This document shows positions 47,658-56,834 of a stretch of DNA of 64,000 bases, piece by piece; the stretch's first letter is position 1, and every line of letters starts with the position of its first letter. The stretch spans positions 1,116,001-1,180,000 of the forward strand of contig NZ_SJPS01000001.1 of assembly GCF_007860015.1 (NCBI RefSeq). Reading direction: 5' to 3'. The position numbers and the translations under genes are program-made. Origin of the DNA: Bythopirellula polymerisocia. GTDB lineage: Bacteria > Planctomycetota > Planctomycetia > Pirellulales > Lacipirellulaceae. The notes below the pieces were generated by a model, which did not search any database, was not told the origin of the DNA, and worked only from the letters and a program-made list of their open reading frames with translations.

Positions 47658-47702
47658 CCAGCAAGTGTCCCTTTGCTCATTACTCAACTTATCGCGTGGA
47701 GA

Positions 47703-48191
47703 TCAACCAAGAGGTTTGGACAGAAACAGTGCACCGCCAGCGTCGGCAACATGAACCGTTTGGGCGAACCCGAATTTGTCGTAGATCGCACGAGCCTTGG
47801 AGTTGTTTTCCTGAACTTCGAGCGTCAGCTTGCAGCAACCGGTTTTTCGTGCTTCGCGTTCTACTGCATCGAGCAGCGCTCGGCCGACACCCTGGCCGCG
47901 TACTTCTGCGTCGACATAGAAGTCGTGTACGTTAATGAGTGGCCTAGCAGCAAATGTCGAGAATCCGCGAAAGCAAACCGCAATCCCACAGGGCCGAGAG
48001 CCTCGTGTCGCTAGAAAAATCAATGTGGTCGGGTGCCCCGCCAACCCGCTGACTAGATTGGATCGAGCATAATCCGAGAGGGGCTTTCCATTACCCATGG
48101 GATCGGCGGAGTAGGCGTCCAACATTGCTACTACCGCTCGCTGGTGCTCATCGTTGGTCAAGTCAGCTTTGAAGATTTCGAATTCGGTCAT
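47703..48191 (-). CDS. GNAT-family N-acetyltransferase
   Basis: 162 residues. The acetyl-CoA site follows INVHDFYVDAEVRGQGVGRALLDAVEREA (V-x-x-x-x-R-G-x-G-x-G/A), with the acceptor-side strands IFLATRGSRPCGIAVCF and the C-terminal KLTLEVQENNSKARAIYDKFGF. Typical small-molecule or protein N-terminal acetyltransferase. I chose the ATG at 48191; the open frame to 48275 adds 28 residues of doubtful type. The substrate is unknown. Confidence 0.88.
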   Translation of the reverse strand: MTEFEIFKADLTNDEHQRAVVAMLDAYSADPMGNGKPLSDYARSNLVSGLAGHPTTLIFLATRGSRPCGIAVCFRGFSTFAARPLINVHDFYVDAEVRGQGVGRALLDAVEREARKTGCCKLTLEVQENNSKARAIYDKFGFAQTVHVADAGGALFLSKPLG

Positions 48192-48271
48192 GTGAGAGGG
48201 AGTTTTCTGGAGAAGTCCTTTGTGGGTACAACTCTTTCGGTATCGCGTTGACCAGGTGGACATCGAGTCCG

Positions 48272-48715
48272 TCATTTTCGCCGTTTGAGCTGTTTAACTT
48301 CCTTTCGCAAACGCCGAATTTCTTGCTCTTGTAATTCTTGAATCATCTCTGTTTGTTCTTTGATGACCTCATTTTGTCGAGCTATTGTCTTCATAGCGCT
48401 CTTCATTCCCAGGGGATCAAATCCTGTGGACATCGCGGCGAAGTTCTCGCTGATGGAAACCAATTCATTGCCAAAGCTAGATAAGATTCTCTGCAGCGTT
48501 TCACCGGATCGCTCCAAAGCAACGCTCCCCTTATGGAAATCATTGGCTGCGCGAACCATTTCTCCGCCAATCAATGTCGTCAAAGGACTTTCTTGGGGAT
48601 CCTGCGAGTTGTTTTCTAATGAAGTTGATTCGCTGTAAGTTGACTGACAAAACATCGTAACAATTGCGAGGGCGAAGAAAAGCATACGAGGAGGCATGGC
48701 TAGGTGCTCGTTCAT
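48272..48715 (-). CDS. Small secreted coiled-coil protein
   Basis: 147 residues. Hydrophobic signal segment (PRMLFFALAIVTMFCQS). The C-terminal third is charged and helical (KTIARQNEVIKEQTEMIQEL, EQEIRRLRKEVKQLKRRK), a probable coiled coil with a Lys/Arg-rich end. No known domain. M7 (48697) is an alternative start. It lies directly upstream of the GNAT gene, probably co-transcribed. Confidence 0.5.
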   Translation of the reverse strand: MNEHLAMPPRMLFFALAIVTMFCQSTYSESTSLENNSQDPQESPLTTLIGGEMVRAANDFHKGSVALERSGETLQRILSSFGNELVSISENFAAMSTGFDPLGMKSAMKTIARQNEVIKEQTEMIQELQEQEIRRLRKEVKQLKRRK

Positions 48716-48957
48716 TTACGAGGTAAATAATCGATGAGAATTGAGGGAGAAACCGAGTGGGTAGACGTTGCTCCTGCAGTCAAGTTTAATCACTCGCCAA
48801 AGATTAGCAAATGACTGTTTTGCACGGATGTGCTTTCACATGTACAACATGTCCGCTGGTTACACCAATGGATCGACGCAGCAGCCGAGTAGTGATAGGC
48901 TGATAAAAAATTCGCCACTATGCGATTAAAACTTTTCACAGTGCTGAGGGCCTATCC

Positions 48958-49353
48958 ATGCCGCGCAATATCGTACTCGCCGCATCGTTTCCGACCACGG
49001 CGGACCGGCTTTTTGACATGTATCTCGATCCAGCAGAGCACGCCGCGTTCACGGGCTCGCCGGTTGTCATCGGGCACACCCCCGGCAGTGCGTTCAGTGC
49101 TTTTGAGGGGATGCTTTCGGGCAAGCTGCTCCACGTTGAACCGAAACATCTCCTGGTGCAAACCTGGCGCTCTTGTAATTGGCCTGCCAATGCAATCGAC
49201 TCCGTTCTCACCATATCGTTCTGGCCACAGGGGGACGGTGCGCGGATCGAGTTGGTCCACGTCAACGTGCCTGACGAAGACTTCGCCGGGGCCAGCCAAG
49301 GCTGGGAGAAGTATTACTGGACTCCCTGGCGAGAGTATCTCGGTGCGTCGTGA
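48958..49353 (+). CDS. SRPBCC (AHSA1-like) domain protein
   Basis: 131 residues. Hydrophobic-cavity pattern of the START/SRPBCC fold: ASFPTTADRLFDMYLDPAEH, AFTGSPVVIGHTPGSAFSAF, KHLLVQTWRSCNWP and EKYYWTPWREYL with helix at the end. Such proteins bind lipids or small hydrophobic ligands or serve as Hsp90 co-chaperone-like modules. GAGGG precedes the ATG. Confidence 0.85.
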   Translation: MPRNIVLAASFPTTADRLFDMYLDPAEHAAFTGSPVVIGHTPGSAFSAFEGMLSGKLLHVEPKHLLVQTWRSCNWPANAIDSVLTISFWPQGDGARIELVHVNVPDEDFAGASQGWEKYYWTPWREYLGAS

Positions 49354-49470
49354 TAAAATCCCGGACTATACCCCTAGGAATCTTGACTTTGCATTCGATC
49401 TGCGGCCCGCTGCCTTGAGTTAGTCAATCCCTTCCGATCCAAGTTTGAAACTTCAGCATGGCGAATGCCC

Positions 49471-49905
49471 TCACCACCCTCCACCCATGCCAATACGATT
49501 GGTTGCCGGAGAAGATATGTCATCAAGGATCGGCGTTGCCGGTCGAACCGGTACTGCAAAATTGATTATCAATTGGCTCTGATCATTGAGTGATGTGAAA
49601 ACATTGTCGGCCTCGGAATGAGTGCATTCTAGACACAGGAAATCAGTCGTGGAATTTCTGCGCTCAGTTTGCGTCAGGAAACCAGGTGAGTACTCTAACG
49701 CGTTTTCAGTTCCTAGCTTGAATCCTACGAAGTTCAGCCAGGGGGTATGAAGCACCTCCATAAGAAGTTGTGTTTTGGAGAAGTCGTTTTCGACAGTCTT
49801 CGTCTCAGGAATAAATTCCTTAGCCATCGAAGGCGTGACAAATAAAATAAAAGTCGCAAACAGCAGGAATATCAATCGGGCCAAATTATTTGTTAGGGAG
49901 AACAT
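49471..49905 (-). CDS. Small secreted protein of unknown function
   Basis: 144 residues. The signal peptide (LARLIFLLFATFILFVTPS) ends near MAKEF. The mature part (VENDFSKTQLLMEVLHTPWLNFVGFKLGTE) has no recognisable domain, and two Cys occur as CLECTH. GAGGATC precedes the ATG. It is kept because the start has a ribosome binding site and a clear signal, but coding is less certain than for neighbours. Confidence 0.45.
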   Translation of the reverse strand: MFSLTNNLARLIFLLFATFILFVTPSMAKEFIPETKTVENDFSKTQLLMEVLHTPWLNFVGFKLGTENALEYSPGFLTQTERRNSTTDFLCLECTHSEADNVFTSLNDQSQLIINFAVPVRPATPILDDISSPATNRIGMGGGW

Positions 49906-50002
49906 GGTTTTAGATCCTCAAGATACGGCGCCTATTTATGTTTTGATTGATTGAAGTGCTTCATCATTTCAGCGAAGCCATAATTTTGGATGACCTGATC
50001 AT

Positions 50003-50860
50003 TTATGCATGCGCTGCAATCCATTCCTGCAGATCGTGTGGGGTATCGTCTGCCCGCAGCACGGGTGCAGGGAAAATCTCATCGATATCTCGCATGCGAT
50101 CGGCTAGCTCTGCGACCGAATCCAATACCATGCCGGGGCAGTAGGCGTAATTCTTGAGATCGCTCCGGCGCGTGCCTCCTGAGAGTACTAGCACTGTGCG
50201 GTACCCCATTTGTACAGCTCCCAGGATGTCCGTCTCCATCGTGTCACCGATCATGATTGTCTGCGACGTCGTGAGTCCTAACTCCTTGCGGGCGATCCGC
50301 AGCATCACGGGACTTGGCTTCCCCAGAGTAAATGCTTTCTTGCCAGTAGCGGTCTCAAGATAAGCGAGCGTCGCACCACAACCGGGCCGAGTGCCAGACT
50401 GCGTGGGGCAATTCGGATCGAGATTTGTGCCGATCAGCTTCGCCCCGCCGAGGATTAGATCGACGGCGTGTTCAAGCATCTCCAACGTGATGGTTCTCGC
50501 TTCGCCAACCACCACATAATCGGGCGACCGGTCGACCACTGCAAAGCCATTTTCATGCAAGGCCTGCAGGAGCCCCCCTTCGCCGATCACATAGGCCGTG
50601 CCATGTGGCTTCTGTCGGGCAAGAAAGCGGGCCGTCGCCATGGCACAGGTAAAGACGTGGTGTTCGTCGATATCGATGCCCATCCGCACCAGCTTGATTG
50701 CCACATCGCGGCGGGTTCGTTGGCTGTTGTTTGTGAGAAAAAGGAAAGGGATGTGTTCTTCAAGCAGTCGCTCGATAAACTCTTTCGCACCGGGTATCAG
50801 TTCCGATCCTCGATAGATCACGCCATCCATGTCTACGAGAAAACCAAGCGAGGGACGCAT
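50003..50860 (-). CDS. HAD-IIA hydrolase, NagD-like
   Basis: 285 residues. Motif I FLVDMDGVIYRG (Asp10 and Asp12), motif II FLFLTNNSQRT, the C2-type cap, and motif III/IV GKPSPVMLRIARKELG and MIGDTMETDILGAVQMG. Typical of NagD/AraL/PGP-type sugar or nucleotide phosphatases with a large cap. It hydrolyses a small phosphate ester; the substrate is not clear. AAGGA precedes the ATG at 50860. Confidence 0.9.
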   Translation of the reverse strand: MRPSLGFLVDMDGVIYRGSELIPGAKEFIERLLEEHIPFLFLTNNSQRTRRDVAIKLVRMGIDIDEHHVFTCAMATARFLARQKPHGTAYVIGEGGLLQALHENGFAVVDRSPDYVVVGEARTITLEMLEHAVDLILGGAKLIGTNLDPNCPTQSGTRPGCGATLAYLETATGKKAFTLGKPSPVMLRIARKELGLTTSQTIMIGDTMETDILGAVQMGYRTVLVLSGGTRRSDLKNYAYCPGMVLDSVAELADRMRDIDEIFPAPVLRADDTPHDLQEWIAAHA

Positions 50861-51159
50861 ATTACTATCCTTATGAAGAGGTCATTTTTTTGAAGCCGAC
50901 TCGCAGCAACGTATCCGACACTCTAACTAGGAATCTGGCATTGGAGGTGGGTAGTTCCGTGGTGGGACCAAAGCTAGAAAGCAAATGGTATGCCACCTCT
51001 CCCGCTGAGATCAGAGCCACCACAGATGCAGCGACGATTCAGATGAAATCTAATGAAAAGCAACGTAAGTTACTTCCGATTTTTCGCAGAGGAACTGCTA
51101 TCAGAACGCAAAAAGTGGGCAGGGAGTGAATGGTATTTAGGCAGAAATCTTCCACCAGC

Positions 51160-54100
51160 TTACGCAACCCGGCTCGCCTTGGGCTTCCTGGCAGACCACT
51201 CGCTCAGACTTCGAAACACGACAAAGAACGTCGGCACAAACAAGAGCGAGAAGAACGTCGCCGCAATCATGCCGCCGACGACGGCGTTACCCACGGCCTG
51301 GCGGCTGGCTGCACCGGCACCACTAGAGACCAACAGAGGTAGGAAACCTAAGATCGACGAAAACGCTGTCATCAAGATTGCGCGGAAGCGTAGGCGGGCA
51401 GCTTGAGTGGCCGCCTCGCTGATATCCTGTCCTTTTTTGCGGAGTTCGCTGGCAAATTCCACGATCAAGATCGCGTTCTTGCTGGCCAACGCGACCAACA
51501 ATACTACCCCGATCTGCGTATAGACGTTGTTGTCGGCGTGCCGCATGAAGAGCACGATCACCACCCCTAAGGCGGCCAAAGGGACCACAGAGATGACTGC
51601 CGCAGGGCTGGTCCAGCTTTCGTACTGCGCCGCCAATACTAAGAATACAAACACAACCGCCAGCGCGAAAATAAAATACTGTTCGTTGCCGACTTGCTTT
51701 TCCTGGTAAGACATGCCGGTCCATTCATAACCCATCGAAGGAGGCAGCGTCTTGTCAGCCATCTGCTCGACCAATTGCAGTGCCTGGCCCGAGCTGAACC
51801 CCGGGGCAGCTTCACCATTGATCTGGGCGCTGGGATAGAGATTGTATCGCTGAATCACCTGCGGGCCGAGTGTGTCCTCAACCTTTACGAAAGTCCCCAG
51901 AGGAAGCATGTCGCCATTTTGATTGCGAACATCAAGCTTCTTGATCGCGTTGGCATCCAAGCGAAATTGGTGATCTGCCTGTAAGCGGACTTGATAGGTC
52001 CGCCCAAACTGATTGAAATCGTTCACGTAGGTCGAACCAAGATATGCCTGCAACGTGTTGAACACCGACGTGAGTGGTACACCGAGTGTTTTGACTTTCG
52101 TGCGGTCGATGTCGACAAATAACTGCGGCACCGATGCGCGGAAGGTCGTGTTCACTGCCTGGAGACCCGTCTGGCCGTTACCGGCCTCCACCAATTCTCG
52201 AGCCACAGTCTGCAACTGTTCAAGCCCCGCATTCCCACGATCCTGCAACTGCAACTGGAAACCACCGGCGTTGCCCAAGCCATCGATTGCCGGCGGAACG
52301 AAGGCGATCACAAATGCGTCGCGAATCCTGCGAAACTCCCCACGCAGGCGATTCACAATGGCATCCTGGCTCAGCTCTGGTGTGGTCCGCTCGTCCCAGG
52401 GTTCGTAGACCACAGCCACCATGCCATTGTTCGATCCATTCGTATTACTCAGAATCGAGAACCCTGTGATCATCACCCAGTCTGCGACCCCCGGAGTCTC
52501 TTTGAGAATCGTGTTAATGTGATCCATCACCTCTTGGGTACGACCGATGGCCGCCGCGTCGGGCAACTGCACATTCACAAAGGCGTAGCCCTGATCTTCG
52601 GTAGGGAGAAATCCCGTCGGCAGACGGCTAAAGCCCCAACCGGTGAGTGCTACTAGTCCGCCAAAAACCATCAACGACACAGCTAAGCGGCGGACAATGC
52701 TTACACCCACTGCGCCATACACACTGGCGATGCGTTCGAACACATTATTAAAAGCGCGGAATAAGAAGTTTCGCTTTTCCGGTGCAGGTCGCATGAGAAT
52801 CGCACACAGTGCGGGGCTCATCGTCAAAGCGTTGATCGAACTGATGACCACAGCCGCTGAGATCGTGAGCGAAAATTGCCGATAAAGCTGCCCCGTAATG
52901 CCCCCCATGAAAGCGGTAGGTACAAACACTGCCAGCAACACGAGTGTGGTAGCGATCACCGGCCCAGTGATTTCTTCCATCGCTGCCAGGGCAGCCTCTT
53001 TGGAAGTCATCCCCTTATCAATATTCGCGGCGGTGCTTTCTACCACCACAATCGCGTCGTCGACCACAATGCCGATGGCCAGGACGATGCCGAATAGTGT
53101 AAGCATGTTGATAGAAAAACCCATCGCCGCCATGAAGGCAAACGCCCCGATCAGCGAGACTGGAATCGCAGCACAAGGAATCAGCGTAGCCCGCCAATCT
53201 TGGAGGAAGATGTAAATCACCAGAACCACTAATACCACGGCGATAAAGAGAGTCTCATAAACTTCGGCGATCGAGGCATGCACAAAACGGGTCGTGTCGA
53301 ATGGCACGGCATATTTCATCCCCGCCGGGAAACTTTTGCTCAACCGGTCTAGGGTCGCTTCAATCTTTGCAGCCACCTCAAGCCCATTGGCCCCTGGTAA
53401 TTGGTAAACGGCAATCGTCGCGCAGGGATCACCATTGAAGCTGGACTGCCAGTTGTAGCTCTTGGCACCCCGTTCTACGCGGGCCACATCGCGGACTCGA
53501 ATAATCCGCCCCCCAGGGGATGCCTTAACGATCAAATCCTCAAACTCACTGACTTCCGATAGCCGTCCCTTGGTGTTAACCACCAACTGAAAAGCAATAT
53601 CATCCGGCGTGGGAGGTTCGCCTATGCGACCGGCAGCAACTTGTACATTTTGTTCTTGAATTGCCTTGACGACGTCTTCGGTAGTCAATTGTCGGGCCTT
53701 GAGTCGCTCGGGGTCGAGCCATACACGCATACTGTATTCTTCAGCCCCAAAAACCTTAATCGATCCCACCCCAGGGATGCGACTCAATTCATCATTGATG
53801 TTGATCTTCACATAGTTGCTCAGGTACAAAGCATCAATTCGAGGATCGGTCGACGAAAAGGCGATAAACTGCAAAATACTCGTGGATTGCTTCTTGGTCG
53901 TGACTCCTTGTCGACGCACTTCTTCGGGAAGCTTTGGCGTAGCAATCGCCACCCGGTTCTGCACAAGCACGGTCGCCATGTCGATGTCTGTGCCGATATT
54001 AAACGTCACGTTCAGCGCATAAGATCCGTCATCCGCCGAAGTAGACGACATATAGATCATCCCCTCAACACCGTTGACTTCCTGTTCAATTGGGGCCGCG

Positions 54101-54285
54101 ACGGTCTCGGCCAATACCTGGGCATTAGCGCCCGGATAGAAACAGGTCACCTGTACCGTAGGGGGGGCAATCTCAGGAAATTTTGCAACGGGTAGCCCAA
54201 GCTGCGCAACCGCGCCTGCGATCATGATCACGATCGAGATCACACTGGCAAAAATTGGTCGATTTATAAAGAATCGCGAAATCAT
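51160..54285 (-). CDS. RND-family (HAE1/AcrB-like) efflux permease
   Basis: 1041 residues, 12 membrane helices. N-terminus MISRFFINRPIFASVISIVI, porter-domain FPEIAPPTVQVTCFYPGANA, TM4 proton-relay GIVVDDAIVVVE, and VVVFLVLAAQYESWTSP in the second half are characteristic of AcrB/MexB-type pumps. Expels hydrophobic drugs or metabolites by proton antiport. The ATG overlaps the stop of the upstream membrane fusion gene (ATGA), so they are coupled. No outer membrane TolC-type gene is in this window, and no adjacent regulator is seen. Confidence 0.95.
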   Translation of the reverse strand: MISRFFINRPIFASVISIVIMIAGAVAQLGLPVAKFPEIAPPTVQVTCFYPGANAQVLAETVAAPIEQEVNGVEGMIYMSSTSADDGSYALNVTFNIGTDIDMATVLVQNRVAIATPKLPEEVRRQGVTTKKQSTSILQFIAFSSTDPRIDALYLSNYVKININDELSRIPGVGSIKVFGAEEYSMRVWLDPERLKARQLTTEDVVKAIQEQNVQVAAGRIGEPPTPDDIAFQLVVNTKGRLSEVSEFEDLIVKASPGGRIIRVRDVARVERGAKSYNWQSSFNGDPCATIAVYQLPGANGLEVAAKIEATLDRLSKSFPAGMKYAVPFDTTRFVHASIAEVYETLFIAVVLVVLVIYIFLQDWRATLIPCAAIPVSLIGAFAFMAAMGFSINMLTLFGIVLAIGIVVDDAIVVVESTAANIDKGMTSKEAALAAMEEITGPVIATTLVLLAVFVPTAFMGGITGQLYRQFSLTISAAVVISSINALTMSPALCAILMRPAPEKRNFLFRAFNNVFERIASVYGAVGVSIVRRLAVSLMVFGGLVALTGWGFSRLPTGFLPTEDQGYAFVNVQLPDAAAIGRTQEVMDHINTILKETPGVADWVMITGFSILSNTNGSNNGMVAVVYEPWDERTTPELSQDAIVNRLRGEFRRIRDAFVIAFVPPAIDGLGNAGGFQLQLQDRGNAGLEQLQTVARELVEAGNGQTGLQAVNTTFRASVPQLFVDIDRTKVKTLGVPLTSVFNTLQAYLGSTYVNDFNQFGRTYQVRLQADHQFRLDANAIKKLDVRNQNGDMLPLGTFVKVEDTLGPQVIQRYNLYPSAQINGEAAPGFSSGQALQLVEQMADKTLPPSMGYEWTGMSYQEKQVGNEQYFIFALAVVFVFLVLAAQYESWTSPAAVISVVPLAALGVVIVLFMRHADNNVYTQIGVVLLVALASKNAILIVEFASELRKKGQDISEAATQAARLRFRAILMTAFSSILGFLPLLVSSGAGAASRQAVGNAVVGGMIAATFFSLLFVPTFFVVFRSLSEWSARKPKASRVA

Positions 54286-55580
54286 GGGCTGGTGGCAGTC
54301 CCTTCTTCCGCAGGACTCGTGGGCTTGGATTGCTCGACCGGTGTTACCACCGCTCCAGGTCGTGACATTTGGATCCCTTCGACGACGACCCGATCCTTTG
54401 GCGTCAATTCACCACCGCTCACGATTTGCATTTTATTGTGTTTTCCGCCCAAGCTGACGCGTTTCATCTCTACTTCGTTCTTATCATTGATCACTAAGAG
54501 ATAAGCACCACCTTGATCACGGCCCACAGCAGTTTCGCTCACTAGCAAAGCAGGCTTCTTCTGCATAGGGATACTAATCCGCACGAACGCACCAGGAGAG
54601 ATTAATTCGTCGGGGTTGTCGAATCGTGCACGCACAAGAAACGTCCCCGTACTTTCGTCGAGCGCCAAGTCCGCAAAATCGATTATTCCTTTATGCGGAT
54701 AGCCCTCCTCATCTCCGAGGCCTAGCATCACGGATCGCGCCTCCCCACCAGAATTGGTGCTTGACATACTGCGATCCTGAGCGATCCGTTCGCGATTGAA
54801 ACGGAGAAAATCTTGCTCGCTCACCGTGAAATATGCGTATATCGGATCGGTCCGCACGACCGTAGTCAGTAGCTTGGTGCTAGGGGTACCTACTAGACTC
54901 CCCACGTCGAAGTTCTTTTGTCCCACGCGCCCGGCAATCGGTGAATGGATTTCAGTGTAGCTTAAGTTCAATTCTGCCTTGGTGACCTCGGCCTCGGCGG
55001 CGGCGATTTCCGCTTCAGAGGAGGCTATGGCTGCCTGGGCCGATTCAACGGCCGCATCAGCGGTCATCACGGCCGTGCGCCGCATATCGATCTCTGCTTC
55101 GGTGACCGCCCCGGGAGAGCGGGATTGTGCATCCTCGACGCGGCGGAGCTGGGTCTTCATGTTCGCTAGTTCGGCGTCGGCTCGAGATAACTCGGCCTGG
55201 GAACTTTTTCGACGAGCCTGAGCCAATGACAGACTCGCCTTGGCTTGGGCTAGGACCGCAGCAAAAGGTTTCGGATCAATCCGCGCAAGCAATTGATCCT
55301 GCTTAACATCTGCGCCATCTTCAAATTCAATTGCATCTAAAAAACCTTCGACACGGGCCAGGATTTCGACCGATTCGAAAGCCTTGGTCGTGCCGGTGTA
55401 GTCGCGGGTTTCGACGATCTCTTCCGCGACAGGATGTGCAACGGTCACCTTCGGCGGTGGTGGAGGAACATAGGTATTATTGCTGCTGCTGCAACCGCCA
55501 GCTATCAACAACGTCAAGCAATTGCCCCAGATGGAGAGGGATCTGCTTGACGAAACCTGATACCAACTTGGAAAAAGCAT
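54282..55580 (-). CDS. RND efflux periplasmic adaptor (membrane fusion) lipoprotein
   Basis: 432 residues from the ATG at 55580 (GAGGGGAGTAG just before it). Lipobox-like LLIAGGCSSSN (lipid anchor likely). The biotinyl-lipoyl halves (EILARVEGFLDAIEFEDGAD, IHSPIAGRVGQKNFDVGSLV) flank a long alpha-hairpin (ASLSLAQARRKSSQAELSRA). The beta-barrel domain has FLVRARFDNPDELISPGAFV. Typical of AcrA/MexA. A longer frame with a GTG start (to 55604) lacks an equally good ribosome binding site. Its product would join the permease to an outer membrane channel not encoded here. Confidence 0.92.
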   Translation of the reverse strand: MLFPSWYQVSSSRSLSIWGNCLTLLIAGGCSSSNNTYVPPPPPKVTVAHPVAEEIVETRDYTGTTKAFESVEILARVEGFLDAIEFEDGADVKQDQLLARIDPKPFAAVLAQAKASLSLAQARRKSSQAELSRADAELANMKTQLRRVEDAQSRSPGAVTEAEIDMRRTAVMTADAAVESAQAAIASSEAEIAAAEAEVTKAELNLSYTEIHSPIAGRVGQKNFDVGSLVGTPSTKLLTTVVRTDPIYAYFTVSEQDFLRFNRERIAQDRSMSSTNSGGEARSVMLGLGDEEGYPHKGIIDFADLALDESTGTFLVRARFDNPDELISPGAFVRISIPMQKKPALLVSETAVGRDQGGAYLLVINDKNEVEMKRVSLGGKHNKMQIVSGGELTPKDRVVVEGIQMSRPGAVVTPVEQSKPTSPAEEGTATSP

Positions 55581-55846
55581 CTTTCTACTCCCCTCAGGAC
55601 CCACTTTTTGGCGGGGACGCGGCTGGATGGATTAAGACGATTGGATGGACCACAGGCGCAGTCCACTCGCAATAGTATAGTGCGCAGTAGCACTAGGTCC
55701 CGTCAATCTGGCAGTGAAATCCCATAAATAACCTGGCGCAGCCATCCTTGTGCCACACCATTCGTATCTTCACCAAGGTGGCATTTCAACATGAACTCTG
55801 TTAGGTTACTAGCTCGTCGCGGGCCATCACTTGAGGGAGGTGTAAC

Positions 55847-56674
55847 ATGCGTCCTAAGACTTATCTCGCCAATCTGCTGGCAACACTGAATTTCGTCTCA
55901 TTCTGTCTTCAACCGGGATTTGCCGATCCGCCCGACTTGCTCCGCTCTTATCGGTTCGTACCTCGCTTGAGCACTTTACATCAAACGGGAGGATTCGCAG
56001 GATTCGATTTTCGTTTGCCGATTTTCGGAGACTACGATTTCATCACCGGTTATCGAGGGGGAGAGGGTCCCATTCCTTCGCTTGATCCTTATGCTCAGTT
56101 TGCCAACGTTGCAGCCCAGGCAGGCCATCCTGCCTCGGCCTCGATCTTTCCGGCAGTGGATATTGATCAGGCGTTGAATCTCTCAGGTTTGGACGGGAAA
56201 CCAATTTTTCACGGACCGGATGGCCTGACTGTGTACCACTTTAGTGGCGACGACGGCAGCGGCGACTTTCCCGCAAAAGTCAACTTGCACGTCGCCACGC
56301 TCGGGCGCTGGATGTTCATGCGAGGTGGTACAACGCCCCCCTGTTGCGATTTCTTTCAGTACGACATCAAAGCGATATCGAGACAGAATCCCTATGGCGA
56401 CTTCGACGGTGATGGGGACGTCGGTGCCGCCGATCTCGCCACGTGGCAAACAGGACTCGACGAGGCTGGCAAATCGCTCAGCGGTCGCGACTTCCTCACT
56501 TGGCAGCGATCCTATGGCGAGATAGCGCCCTCGATAGGAGATTTCGATGCCATGCTCGATGCGGCTTTGGTTGCGAGCAGCAGTTCAGTACTGTCCTCAA
56601 TTCCCGAGCCAGCAAGTCTGGTATTGCTCGTAGGTTTCGCAGTTTGTCTTGGCACGGGCCGGCGGTTCTCTTAG
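55847..56674 (+). CDS. Secreted PEP-CTERM and dockerin-like protein
   Basis: 275 residues. Signal peptide to about GFADPP. The body begins LLRSYRFVPRLSTLHQTGGFAG and has no enzyme motif I can name. The C-terminus contains DFDGDGDVGAADLATWQ and a second half-unit GRDFLTWQRSYGE (dockerin-like), then SIPEPASLVLLVGF (PEP-CTERM). GAGGGAGGTGTAAC precedes the ATG, a strong ribosome binding site. Probably an exported surface protein. Confidence 0.82.
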   Translation: MRPKTYLANLLATLNFVSFCLQPGFADPPDLLRSYRFVPRLSTLHQTGGFAGFDFRLPIFGDYDFITGYRGGEGPIPSLDPYAQFANVAAQAGHPASASIFPAVDIDQALNLSGLDGKPIFHGPDGLTVYHFSGDDGSGDFPAKVNLHVATLGRWMFMRGGTTPPCCDFFQYDIKAISRQNPYGDFDGDGDVGAADLATWQTGLDEAGKSLSGRDFLTWQRSYGEIAPSIGDFDAMLDAALVASSSSVLSSIPEPASLVLLVGFAVCLGTGRRFS

Positions 56675-56834
56675 AAGCGTACCCAGATTTATCGGGGTTT
56701 TTTGCGCAGCCGGTAATAGGTCTGGACATTTATGTCGGATGACCTTCGAGTTTCATGCACTTCTGGTGCTCCGATGGTAAGATAAGGAGTTGAGATCCAT
56801 CACCAGACAATCCGCCTCCTGATAAGCTTGACCA

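Noticed and set aside
49374..49559. 61-residue minus-strand ORF after the SRPBCC gene
   Set aside because: It overlaps the secreted-protein gene end in another frame and has no support.
50890..51129. 79-residue plus-strand ORF between the NagD-like and efflux genes
   Set aside because: No ribosome binding site or domain, and low-complexity composition.
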